Assembly (NCBI GenBank): GCA_009695095.1 | Contig: SIBQ01000005.1 | Location: forward strand, 36,409 to 100,408 | Length of the DNA stretch: 64,000 nt | Source of the DNA: Lacunisphaera sp. | GTDB lineage: Bacteria > Verrucomicrobiota > Verrucomicrobiia > Opitutales > Opitutaceae | Reading direction: 5' to 3' | Part shown: in pieces, positions 42,716 through 50,683 of the stretch | Numbering within the stretch: the stretch's first letter is position 1 | Layout: each line of letters starts with the position of its first letter | Made by a program: the position numbers and the translations under genes | The notes under the pieces: model-generated | What the model was told of the DNA's origin: nothing | What the model saw: the letters and a program-made list of their open reading frames with translations, nothing else | The model's database searches: none

Positions 42716-43367
42716 ATGAAAGCGCGGAAAGTCTTTGTCGGCGCGACCGGCCTGATGCTGGCGGGCCTATTGGGCACCGCTGAGGCCCCGAAAATCACGG
42801 CACTGGAGCGCTCGCAGGGCTGACGTTTCCTTTTTCGACGGGGAGTCGCTCAGCGACTGGCGCGGCTACCAGCAGAACAAGGTGTCGGCCAACTGGCAGG
42901 TCGTCGAGGGCTTGCTGACTTGCAGCGGCGGCCGCGCCCTGGCGACCACCGGGGATTTCCAGGATTTAGGAATCGTCTTTGACTGGAAGGTCGGCGCCGG
43001 CGTCAGCGCTGAGGTGTTTTACCGCGCGGACGAGGACATCGCCGCGGTCGACGACTCGGGTTTGGTGATGCAACTGGCGGGCGGGGAGATGGGCGGCAAC
43101 GGCGGGTTGAACAAACCCTGGCGGGAAATCAAGTTGCAACCGGATGTCTGGTATCGAGCCAAAATCAGCGTATTCGGCTACCAGGTGGAGCATCTGATCA
43201 ATGGCGATCGCATCCTGACCTATGTGATTGATTCTCCCGACTGGCGCGCGGCGGTGGCGGGGAGCCGTTACAAGGCGCTGCGCGAATACGGTCGGTTGAG
43301 CTCGGGCCGCATCGTGCTGTCCGGCCATGGCGTGACGTTCCGCAATATTAAAATCCGGGCGCCCTGA
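42716..43367 (+). pseudogene. DUF1080 (3-keto-disaccharide hydrolase-like) protein, frameshifted after the signal peptide
   Basis: The ATG at 42716 starts a clear signal peptide (MKARKVFVGATGLMLAGLLG) whose frame stops at 42821-42823. The DUF1080 domain is in another frame: VSFFDGESLSDWRGYQQNKV, then NWQVVEGLLTCSGGRALATT, FDWKVGAGVSAEVFYRADED, NKPWREIKLQPDVWYRAKIS and SSGRIVLSGHGVTFRNIKIR, ending at 43367. Together they make a typical exported 210-residue DUF1080 lectin-like protein, common in Verrucomicrobiota and Planctomycetota. A one- or two-base indel near 42790-42825 separates leader and domain. It is either a real pseudogene or an assembly error. Confidence 0.75.
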
Positions 43368-43390
43368 GGCGGCCCCGGCGCGCTTCCGGA

Positions 43391-44128
43391 CTACATGCCC
43401 TTCTTGATGAAGCCGACGACCTCGGCGTTTTCCTTAATCTTGACGGGCTTCTGCTCTTTTGTGTTGGTGCCGATATAATCCGCGGTGGCCGAGGCCAGGA
43501 TCGGGAGATATTTGCGCAGGTCCTTGCTCTCGTCCTCTGCCGTCACGTTGACACTCCAGACTTCGGGCGGGGCGCGGCCTTCGACGGATTCCTTGTTGGC
43601 GCGCGCCGAGACTTTCAGGTATTTTTCATAAACGATCACCGGCTTGACCTGATCCTCATAGCCAATCACCTGCGTGCGGGGCGGCTCGCGCACGGCGATC
43701 GTCTGATAGCCGACAACCCGGCCGCGGTTGTTGAAGACCGGCACCTGTTGGTAGCTAATCCCGCCGCCCGTTTGCGCATAGATGGGTATGGTTATGGTCT
43801 CGAATTTCACGCGGGGCGAGTCCATGCCGTAATCAATATCAATCAACACCTCGGCTTGGCCCGCCCGGGGCGATTCATACATGCCCTTGCCAGAGAGGGC
43901 GGTCTTCACATAGCCGGCGACTTCCTTGTAGCGCAGGCTGCCTTCATCCATCTTCGGGTTGTTGGTACGGATCTCGTAGGACTGGGGCAGGGCGGGAGTT
44001 TCGTTTTGGGCGACCTGGCTGATGGCATCCACCTGCACGACATAGGTGGTGGTGCAACCGCCGAGTACAAGGGACAGGGCAATAAACGCCGCTGGCTTGA
44101 GGGGTGGGAAAACAAACTGAGATTTCAT
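43391..44128 (-). CDS. Lipoprotein of unknown function
   Basis: The start MKSQFVFPPLKPAAFIALSL at 44128 gives 245 residues with the lipobox LVLGGC, so it should be lipid-anchored. The mature part contains ISQVAQNETPALPQSYEIRT, YVKTALSGKGMYESPRAGQA, EVLIDIDYGMDSP, a tyrosine/valine-rich middle and a C-terminal KYLPILASATADYIGTNTKE. This pattern (a short-lived variable protein with conserved DYG) is similar to DUF4136-like lipoproteins, but I would not name it. It follows the glycine-zipper lipoprotein on the same strand, 52 bp away, in what looks like one operon diverging from the channel operon. Confidence 0.8.
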   Translation of the reverse strand: MKSQFVFPPLKPAAFIALSLVLGGCTTTYVVQVDAISQVAQNETPALPQSYEIRTNNPKMDEGSLRYKEVAGYVKTALSGKGMYESPRAGQAEVLIDIDYGMDSPRVKFETITIPIYAQTGGGISYQQVPVFNNRGRVVGYQTIAVREPPRTQVIGYEDQVKPVIVYEKYLKVSARANKESVEGRAPPEVWSVNVTAEDESKDLRKYLPILASATADYIGTNTKEQKPVKIKENAEVVGFIKKGM

Positions 44129-44180
44129 GTCCGGCCTCCGGTGGTGGAGATTTTGGAGTGCTTGGTCCGGGGAAAAAAGA

Positions 44181-44828
44181 TTACGCCTTCGGTGTTTTCT
44201 GCGGGGCGGATGAGGCGCCCTGGCTGCCGGTGGTCTTGGCGTCGGACTGTTCCCCGCGGAGCCGGGCCAGCTCCTCTTCGAGGCGGGCGACTTCGGCCTC
44301 GGTGGTGAGCAATTTTTCCTGCGCATCATCCAGCGCCTTCTTTTTGGACAGGGCGGTGTTGCGCTCCTCGCGAAGCTTGGCCAGGCGGCCGGTGGCGTCA
44401 TCCACCTTCTTTTGCGCCTCATTAAGCTCAATGTCGGAGATGCGGAAGCCCTGGGCGACAGCCAGTTCTTCGTCCATCTCCGCCTTCGCCTTGGCTTCGG
44501 TCGAACGCGTCTTCGACAAGTCCTGCTGGTAGGCGCGTTCTTGGGCCAGGCGGTCCTGTTCCTTGCGTTCCTTTATCTCCTGCGTGAGCCCGATGATGCC
44601 GCCGATGATGGCGCCCGCGGCCGCTCCGGCCAGCAAGCCCTGGCTCGTGTTGCCACTGGCCGCGCCCGCGACCCCGCCTAGCGCCGCGCCGGCGCCAGCG
44701 CCGGTGCCGGCCCCCGTCACCGTCTTGGACGGCGCCACCGCGCAACCGCTCGATCCCGCCAGGACTACAGCCAGAATGCCAGCCGTAAACTTTTGCAACA
44801 GAGCCGGGGAGAAAAAGGTGCGGGCCAT
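44181..44828 (-). CDS. Glycine-zipper lipoprotein with coiled coil
   Basis: The 215-residue protein has a lipoprotein signal (LAVVLAGSSGC). A long glycine/alanine zipper at residues 38-80 includes GAGTGAGAGAALGGVAGAAS and GLLAGAAAGAIIGGIIGLTQ, which can insert in or pack on a membrane. A highly charged coiled coil (residues 82-195) holds EIKERKEQDRLAQERAYQQD and LTTEAEVARLEEELARLRGE. The C-terminus is a short disordered tail. It is the first gene of the minus-strand pair and shares the promoter region with the channel operon. It may be an outer-membrane or periplasm-spanning spacer; that is inference. Confidence 0.82.
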   Translation of the reverse strand: MARTFFSPALLQKFTAGILAVVLAGSSGCAVAPSKTVTGAGTGAGAGAALGGVAGAASGNTSQGLLAGAAAGAIIGGIIGLTQEIKERKEQDRLAQERAYQQDLSKTRSTEAKAKAEMDEELAVAQGFRISDIELNEAQKKVDDATGRLAKLREERNTALSKKKALDDAQEKLLTTEAEVARLEEELARLRGEQSDAKTTGSQGASSAPQKTPKA

Positions 44829-44891
44829 GCGATGGGGGATGGAGCCAGGAGGAGACTGACGGTGACAGTTAGTCAGAATGGCTTTGTTCTC

Positions 44892-44920
44892 AAATCAATA
44901 TATTGATTTTCGTCTATAAT
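44892..44920 (+). promoter_or_regulatory. 18-bp perfect palindrome with adjoining -10 box (channel operon)
   Basis: AAATCAATATATTGATTT at 44892-44909 is a perfect palindrome of two 9-bp halves. TATAAT, a consensus -10 element, follows at 44915-44920, so the palindrome occupies the place of the -35 box. It lies in the only AT-rich stretch of this region, 78 bp before the channel gene and 64 bp from the divergent lipoprotein start. It is a good operator candidate for a dimeric regulator of one or both operons. Confidence 0.6.
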
Positions 44921-44997
44921 TTAACGAGGGGCATTTTTGACTGGCAACCCCTATCAGGCATCGAGAGTGTCCCTGAGACAAACCCCATCCTAGAACC

Positions 44998-45852
44998 ATG
45001 GCCTCACGAAACAAGGGGATTTTTTCCTTGGATTTCCTGGTCCCGAATCTCGGGCTGATCTTGGCCATCATTCTGGTCGAGGGGATATACTCCACGATCA
45101 TCCGCCCCCGGGCGAACGATCTGGCGATCACCGGCCGCTTGATCGCGGCCCAGAACGCCAGCCAGCCCGCCCAGCCCGTACGTTCTATCATCATCATCAT
45201 CAAGGATCCCGAGCAGGAGATCGAGGTGATCCTGTGGGTGTGGGCCACCATCATCCTGACCTACAAGCTCGTCCAGGTCGGGCGGGAACGAGCTCTGCTC
45301 AGGCACAATTTCATTGGGACCCGGCAGGGTGAACGCATTATTCCCGATGACGCGCTCGACCGTTACAAGGAGCTCAAGTCCGCGGTGGATGCGGAGCCGC
45401 GGTGGCGCGACCGGCTACTGCCCGACTTCGTGCTCGCGGCCCTGCACCGCTTCCACGCCACCAACTCGGTGCAGGATGCCTCGAGCGCCATCAAGGAGCG
45501 GGCGGAGCTGGTGGCCGACCATCTCGATTCGGAACTCTCCCTGTTGCGCTACGTGGCCTGGGCTATCCCGGCGGTCGGATTCATCGGCACCGTGCGCGGC
45601 ATTGGTGATGCGCTGGCTCACGCCGATGAGGCTATCAAGGGCGACCTCTCCGGCGTCACATCCTCCCTGGGCCTGGCGTTCAACTCCACCCTCGTGGCCC
45701 TGATCATCAGCATGGTCCTGATGTATATGCTGCACATGCTGCAATCCCGGCAGGAGGCGTTGATCCTTGAGTTGCAAAACTACTGCCGCGAAAAACTGGT
45801 GGACATCATGAAGGTGCCCACCGGTGAGCAAGCCACCAGTCTGCCGGCCTAA
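44998..45852 (+). CDS. MotA/TolQ/ExbB-family proton channel protein
   Basis: The 284-residue protein has four predicted membrane helices: about 12-34 (FLVPNLGLILAIILVEG), 75-95, 183-206 and 222-249. The last two hold the family pattern IPAVGFIGTVRGIGDAL and LGLAFNSTLVALIISMVLMY, with the pore-lining Gly-Thr-Val-x-Gly-Ile and Thr positions. Between helices 2 and 3 is an acidic/basic cytoplasmic domain. Four helices recall MotA; TolQ and ExbB have three. Such channels use the proton motive force with a single-helix partner. No classical TolR, ExbD or MotB is present; the two vWA proteins downstream occupy that place. It is the first gene of a four-gene operon. Confidence 0.9.
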   Translation: MASRNKGIFSLDFLVPNLGLILAIILVEGIYSTIIRPRANDLAITGRLIAAQNASQPAQPVRSIIIIIKDPEQEIEVILWVWATIILTYKLVQVGRERALLRHNFIGTRQGERIIPDDALDRYKELKSAVDAEPRWRDRLLPDFVLAALHRFHATNSVQDASSAIKERAELVADHLDSELSLLRYVAWAIPAVGFIGTVRGIGDALAHADEAIKGDLSGVTSSLGLAFNSTLVALIISMVLMYMLHMLQSRQEALILELQNYCREKLVDIMKVPTGEQATSLPA

Positions 45853-45864
45853 TCCGTCCTCACC

Positions 45865-47346
45865 ATGGCTGACCTTGGCTTGGAACTATGCGACACCGGC
45901 CTGCAGGCGGCTTTTCGCACGGCAGGTGAGCTGACCCCATGGCACCCCGAAGGCGCGCCCGGTCCATTGGGGTGGATGGGTTTGGCCTTCCAGGACGGCC
46001 GAAAATGCTCGTTCGGCCGGCCCGCCGAGGACGCCTGGTTTGTCCATCCGCGGCATGTTTGCCACAACTTCCTGCATCGACTCGGCCGCGAGGCCTCCGC
46101 CCTGAGCTTGGAGGGCAGGACCCTCTCCTTTTCCCAACTGGCATACTTTTTCCTGCGCGACTACTATGAACGGCTTGTCTCCGCCGCGGGGGCCCCCGAA
46201 AAAATCGTGCTGGCGGTGCCGGGCGCCTACCTCAAAGACTCCGCCACCGAGGATGAGAAAATCGGGCTGCTGCTCGGCATGGCCCGCGAATTGGAACTGC
46301 CGCTGGCGAGCGTGATCGACCTCGCGTGTGCCGCGGTGTGTGATCCGCGACTGGAATATTTCGACCGCACCCTGCCCACGGTCCTCGTCGATGTCCATCT
46401 CCACGGGGCGGAAATCACGTTGCTGCGCCACGAAGAGCGGTTCGTCCGCGAGGACTACGCGTGCCTGCCCCAGGCCGGCTACACTGAGTTGCTGCGCCGC
46501 GCCACTACCGCCATGGGCAACCGGTTTCTCCGTCACACCACCTTCGACATCCTGGAGGACGGTCACATCGAGCAGGCGTTTTACCGCCAGACCAAGGAGT
46601 TCCTCCTGAGCGGCGCAGCGGAGTTTCATTACCAGATCAACACCGGCAGTCATGCCTATGAGCTGAGCGTCACCAACGAACAGCTCACCGCCGACACGGC
46701 GGCTTTTGTGCAGTCCCTGGTGCAGGGGACACGCGCCCTGCTGCAGAAATCCACCGGCCGGGCCGAGCCCTGCACGGTGGCGCTCACTGATCGGGCCGGC
46801 CTCCTGCCGGGAGTGACGGCCCGCTTCCGGGCCGCCGGGTTCACCCGCCTGCTGCGGCTGCCCGCGGGGGCCGCCGCGGCCGGGGCGGCCTGTATCGCGA
46901 CCGGACGCACCGTGCCGGCGGACCTCGCCGACGTCCCGGTTGAATCCGTCTCGCCCGTTACCGTGATTATGCCACCCCGGCCCGCCACCTTGTCAGTCCG
47001 CTTGATAAAATCCGGCCGTTCTGCCGCGACGCGGCCCCCCACGCATGCCATCTGCCAAGGCTTCGGGGAGGCGCTCGACGGGCTGACTGTATTCACACTT
47101 GGCACTGGGCCGGCTCCCGCGGATCTGGTCCTGCCGGAGGAATTCACCACCGTCGGCGACGAGTGCGGGATCCGGCTCGAGCTCAAAAACGGCCAGTGGT
47201 GGCTGTTGGACCAGGCGCCGGACGCCGAGGCCCTCGCCGTGATCGAGGCGGGAGACCGGCTGGCACTGCGTTACGGTTCCGCCGAGACCGAAATCCTGTT
47301 TGCGTGGTGCCCGGCGGCCACCGGCTTCCGCCGCGCCCGGGCTTAG
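45865..47346 (+). CDS. Unknown protein with actin/Hsp70-like segments and FHA-like C-terminus
   Basis: This 493-residue soluble protein lies 12 bp after the channel gene. KIVLAVPGAYLKDSATEDEK, ASVIDLACAAVCDPR and TVLVDVHLHGAEITLLR are laid out like the phosphate-1, adenosine-side and phosphate-2 segments of the actin/Hsp70 ATPase fold, though the phosphate-2 loop is degenerate. The last 90 residues (LTVFTLGTGPAPADLVLPEE to GDRLALRYGSAETEILF) look like a forkhead-associated domain, with the usual 'xLGxxPxxDLVLP' start. I recognise no exact family. If right, it is a cytoplasmic regulatory ATPase-like protein that could read phospho-threonine on a partner. Both domain calls are inference from pattern. 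Confidence 0.75.
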   Translation: MADLGLELCDTGLQAAFRTAGELTPWHPEGAPGPLGWMGLAFQDGRKCSFGRPAEDAWFVHPRHVCHNFLHRLGREASALSLEGRTLSFSQLAYFFLRDYYERLVSAAGAPEKIVLAVPGAYLKDSATEDEKIGLLLGMARELELPLASVIDLACAAVCDPRLEYFDRTLPTVLVDVHLHGAEITLLRHEERFVREDYACLPQAGYTELLRRATTAMGNRFLRHTTFDILEDGHIEQAFYRQTKEFLLSGAAEFHYQINTGSHAYELSVTNEQLTADTAAFVQSLVQGTRALLQKSTGRAEPCTVALTDRAGLLPGVTARFRAAGFTRLLRLPAGAAAAGAACIATGRTVPADLADVPVESVSPVTVIMPPRPATLSVRLIKSGRSAATRPPTHAICQGFGEALDGLTVFTLGTGPAPADLVLPEEFTTVGDECGIRLELKNGQWWLLDQAPDAEALAVIEAGDRLALRYGSAETEILFAWCPAATGFRRARA

Positions 47347-47364
47347 CCCCAAATCCCTTCCGCC

Positions 47365-48429
47365 ATGATTCGCGCCAAACGCCGGGAAGTGGAGGTCTTC
47401 AGCATGTCATTCATGGACTGCATCTGTTGCGGCTTCGGCGCGGTGCTGTTGATTTTCATCCTGACCACCGGCCGGAAGGTGGATTTCAGCCAGCAAAACC
47501 TTGAGGATCTGCGGTCACGTGTCAACCAACTGGCCAAGCAGATCTCGGTCGAGGAGTCCGAGTTGAAGCGCATGGCGGTGGCCAGCCCGCTCACCGAGGC
47601 TGAACTCGCCAGTCTGCTCGACCGGAATTCCGCCGACAAACAGAAGACCAAGCTTGTGGAGGACCAATCGCAGCTCCTGCTCCAGCAGATGAGTTCGTTG
47701 CAGGACCAGCTGGCGCGCTTGATCGAGGACAAGAAGCAACTGCCCAAAGAGGAAGAACAACCGGTGCCGATCCCCAACGAGGCCCGGCACCAATACCTGA
47801 CCGGCGTGAAACTGGAGGGGGATTATGTGCTTTTTCTCGTGCGGGTGTCCGGCAGCATGCTGGGCGAGTCGCTAGACGACGCCATCGCGCGCCTGGGGGA
47901 TCCGGATTTCAAGAAGCGAGAGGCGCCAAAATGGCAGCGCGCCATCAAATCCATCCATTGGATGGTGGCTACCCTGGCGCCGGAGACCCATTTCCAAATC
48001 CTGCTCTTCAACGAGGAGACGATTCCGCTGCTTCCCAGTCGCAGTGAAGAGTGGATTTCCCGGAATGACCGGCAGGGCGTGCAGGAAGCGCTCGTCCGGC
48101 TGAATCAAATCGTGCCGCAGGGCTCGGCCAACCTGGAGCGCGCCTTTTCGACGGTGCGTTACATGACCCATCTGCCCGACTCCATCGTGCTCCTGACCGA
48201 CGGCCTGCCCACCACCAGCGACTCGGCCCCTAATCCCGGTAACGCCGACGATGAAGCGCGCATTCGCTATTTCCGCTATGCGCAGCGCCAGTTGCCGCCC
48301 CGCATTCCCGTCAGCACTATCTTGTTTCCCATGACGGGCGACCCGGCCGCCCCGGCGCTCTACTGGGAAATGGCCGGCGCCACCAAGGGCGCCTTGGTCA
48401 GTCCCGCCTCCAACTGGCCCGACACATGA
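47365..48429 (+). CDS. Single-pass membrane protein with coiled coil and degenerate vWA domain
   Basis: The 354-residue protein starts with basic residues and FSMSFMDCICCGFGAVLLIF, which is a single membrane helix with a CxCC cluster at its cytoplasmic side. A coiled coil (about 45-125) follows, then a von Willebrand A domain from 155 (LVRVSGSMLGESLDD, later SIVLLTDGLPTTS). In intact vWA domains the first motif is DxSxS; here the first Asp is Arg (R160, codon CGG at 47842), so metal binding at that site should be lost. Topology (N-in, domain outside) fits a MotB/TolR-like partner for the channel. Its end overlaps the next gene as ATGA. Confidence 0.85.
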   Translation: MIRAKRREVEVFSMSFMDCICCGFGAVLLIFILTTGRKVDFSQQNLEDLRSRVNQLAKQISVEESELKRMAVASPLTEAELASLLDRNSADKQKTKLVEDQSQLLLQQMSSLQDQLARLIEDKKQLPKEEEQPVPIPNEARHQYLTGVKLEGDYVLFLVRVSGSMLGESLDDAIARLGDPDFKKREAPKWQRAIKSIHWMVATLAPETHFQILLFNEETIPLLPSRSEEWISRNDRQGVQEALVRLNQIVPQGSANLERAFSTVRYMTHLPDSIVLLTDGLPTTSDSAPNPGNADDEARIRYFRYAQRQLPPRIPVSTILFPMTGDPAAPALYWEMAGATKGALVSPASNWPDT

Positions 48430-49436
48430 TCCGCCGCCGCTCCATCGCCCTTTTCAGCCTGTCGTTCCTCGACTGCATCTGCTGCGGTTTCGGGGCGATC
48501 ATCCTTTTGTTTGTGCTCACGATGGGTTCACAGACCGAGGCGATGCGCGAGATGCGCGAGAAGCTGCAGACGATCCTGGCCCAGCAGCTGGTCACCCTGG
48601 CGCAATTCCGTCAGAACAAGGAGGACCTGGCCCGAACGCAGGGTCTGGCCAGCCGGGTGGTCGAGGCCAAACGCGAAGAGGACACCATCCAGGCGCTGCT
48701 GGCGCAGCTGGAGCAACAGCTCCAATACCAGCAGGCCGGCCGGCGGCAGCAGCTGGTCGAGGTAAACGAGCTGAAAGCGGACATCGCCGCCCGGCAGAAA
48801 AAACCCGACATGCTGCTCAACGAGAACATCGTCCCCACGCCGATCGGCCTGCCCGCCAACAGCAACTATGTCTGCTTTGTCATCGACAGCTCGGGCAGCA
48901 TGCGCGACCCCACGACCGAAAGCCTGTGGGCGATTGTGATGCGGAAATTCGACGAGGTGCTCGACGCGTATCCACAGGTCGAGGGGGTCCAGTTCCTCGA
49001 CGCCGACGGCCGTTTCATCCTTGGCGGGCGTACGGATGACAAATGGCTGCCCGACAGCCCCGAGGTGCGCGATGCCATCAAGCGGGCGCTGGTGCGCTAC
49101 CCGATTTTCAGCAACAGCAATCCTGTGCCCGGCATCGTGCGGGCCTTCCGCACCCTGCATGACAGTGACAACGCCGAGATGAAGATGACGATTTTCATCC
49201 TCGGGGACGAGTTCACCGGCACCGCCGACGCCGTGGTGCGCCGGCTCGACGAGCTCAACCCCCGCGACAAGCACGGGAAGCGCAAGGTGGTGATCAACGC
49301 CATCGGTTTTCCCACGGCCATCAAGATGGGCTTCAACATGGGCAACACGGGTGTGAAATACGCGAACCTGATGCGCGAGATCACCTACCAGCATGGCGGG
49401 GCCTTCATCGCCCTGCAGGATATTGAAATTCCGTAA
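48426..49436 (+). CDS. Single-pass membrane protein with coiled coil and intact vWA domain
   Basis: This 336-residue paralogue of the previous protein begins RRRSIALFSLSFLDCICCGF, with the membrane helix at about 15-33 and the same DCICCGFGA signature. Residues 38-123 form a strongly predicted coiled coil (EMREKLQTILAQQLVTLAQF and so on). The vWA domain follows with an intact MIDAS start CFVIDSSGSMRDPTTES and MTIFILGDEFTGTADAV. One intact and one degenerate vWA protein in tandem suggests a heteromeric pair. The start overlaps the preceding stop by four bases, so expression is coupled. The signature is shared with uncharacterised proteins of related architecture; I know of no assigned function. 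Confidence 0.88.
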   Translation: MIRRRSIALFSLSFLDCICCGFGAIILLFVLTMGSQTEAMREMREKLQTILAQQLVTLAQFRQNKEDLARTQGLASRVVEAKREEDTIQALLAQLEQQLQYQQAGRRQQLVEVNELKADIAARQKKPDMLLNENIVPTPIGLPANSNYVCFVIDSSGSMRDPTTESLWAIVMRKFDEVLDAYPQVEGVQFLDADGRFILGGRTDDKWLPDSPEVRDAIKRALVRYPIFSNSNPVPGIVRAFRTLHDSDNAEMKMTIFILGDEFTGTADAVVRRLDELNPRDKHGKRKVVINAIGFPTAIKMGFNMGNTGVKYANLMREITYQHGGAFIALQDIEIP

Positions 49437-49457
49437 GTCCTCCGGCCCGCCGTCGGC

Positions 49458-50660
49458 CTAGATGCCCAGGATCCACTTGATCAACTGGAATATGTTAATG
49501 CTGCTGCCCTGCTGCTGTTTCTGGCCGGGCTGACCCGGCTGGCCCGAGCCACTGCTGGACCCGGACTGGCTAGAATTGCTGGAGGAAGAACTACTCTGGC
49601 CGCTGGATGATTGCTGGCCCTGCTGGCCGGAGGAGTTGCGCCCGTTTTGCGACTGCCGGTTGCCGGGCGAGGGAATTTGCAGCTGGTTGCCCTGATCTTT
49701 TTGTCCGCTCTTCTGCCCGCCTCCTTGCTGGCTGCCCTGGCCATCCGTACCGCCCTGGGATTGGCCCATGTCACCCTGCTGGCTGTTAAAGTCGCCGTTG
49801 TTTTGCTGCAGCTGGCTGTCCTGCTCGTTGGGAATGCCGTCGCCGTCCATGTCGCTATCCTGGCTGTTGGGAATGCCATCGTCATCAATGTCCGCGCTTC
49901 CTTGGCCAGTGCCGCCACCGCCGCTGGAGCTGCCGTTGTATTGCCCGGGCTGGCTGTCTTGGTTGTTGGGAATGCCATCGCCGTCCATGTCGCTATCCTG
50001 GCCGTCGGGGATGCCGTCGCCGTCCATGTCACTGTCCTGGCTGTTGGGAATGCCGTCCCCGTCCATGTCCCCGTCGCTGCTGTTCGCAATGCCGTCGCCG
50101 TCCATGTCGTTGTCACGGTCGTTAGGGATGCCGTCCCCATCCTTGTCGCTGTCCTTGTCGTTAGGGATGCCGTCACCGTCCATGTCACTGTCTTGGTTGT
50201 CGGGGATGCCATCGCCGTCGATGTCGCCGGAGCCGCCCATGGGCTTGCCGTCTTCATCCGTGCCGGGGCCGCCCTTGCTATCGTAAGGCTGGTTGCCGCG
50301 ATTGCCGTAAACGCCGCTGTAGGTGAATTTCACCACATCGACCTGGCTGGTCGAAAGGCTGGGTCGCTCCCGGATGGCGGCATCGCGCACGGCCTCTAGT
50401 TCCCACCTAGTACCGCGGGCGGCTTCCCTGTCGGGCATGGGGCCGAAGAGATAGGTGAGGTTCTCGTGCCGGTAGCGCACATACCAGCCTTCGTCGCCCG
50501 GGCCCAGCCCGGTGATGTTGATCCCCGCGTATTTTTCGCGATATTCGTCGTAGGGCAGGTACCAAAGGTCGGCGATCCCCTCCACCGGATAGATCACAGT
50601 CACCGCACGGGCGGCCGGGAGCAGCAGGGTGAGCAACAGGAGGTGCAGCAGGATTTTCAT
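49458..50660 (-). CDS. Secreted protein with nine calcium-binding TSP3-type repeats
   Basis: The start MKILLHLLLLTLLLPAARAV at 50660 gives 400 residues; a TTG nine codons upstream is possible. After the signal peptide comes a unique domain of about 115 residues (YPVEGIADLWYLPYDEYREK). Nine 13-residue units follow, of the form DMDGDGIPNSQDS (seven in a row, then two after a glycine-rich linker). Each is an aspartate-rich calcium loop of thrombospondin type 3 repeats. A long Gln/Ser/Gly linker ends in the hydrophobic INIFQLIKWILGI, which may anchor or dock the protein. It is the last gene of the operon facing the channel operon. Confidence 0.85.
   Translation of the reverse strand: MKILLHLLLLTLLLPAARAVTVIYPVEGIADLWYLPYDEYREKYAGINITGLGPGDEGWYVRYRHENLTYLFGPMPDREAARGTRWELEAVRDAAIRERPSLSTSQVDVVKFTYSGVYGNRGNQPYDSKGGPGTDEDGKPMGGSGDIDGDGIPDNQDSDMDGDGIPNDKDSDKDGDGIPNDRDNDMDGDGIANSSDGDMDGDGIPNSQDSDMDGDGIPDGQDSDMDGDGIPNNQDSQPGQYNGSSSGGGGTGQGSADIDDDGIPNSQDSDMDGDGIPNEQDSQLQQNNGDFNSQQGDMGQSQGGTDGQGSQQGGGQKSGQKDQGNQLQIPSPGNRQSQNGRNSSGQQGQQSSSGQSSSSSSNSSQSGSSSGSGQPGQPGQKQQQGSSINIFQLIKWILGI
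49815..50225. repeat. 39-bp coding tandem repeat (TSP3 units)
   Basis: Nine copies of a 39-bp unit, seven contiguous (49953-50225) and two more (49815-49892) after a 60-bp spacer, all encode the 13-residue calcium repeat. Copies are nearly identical in DNA (GGGATGCCGTCGCCGTCCAT on the upper strand), implying recent expansion by recombination or slippage. Confidence 0.9.
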
Positions 50661-50683
50661 GCGCGGGATCCGGGGGCCCCGGT

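Noticed and set aside
44998..49436. Zorya-type anti-phage system (ZorAB channel)
   Set aside because: The channel resembles ZorA only at the family level. There is no ZorB with an OmpA-like domain, no helicase (ZorD) and no nuclease (ZorE). The vWA and TSP3 parts do not fit Zorya.
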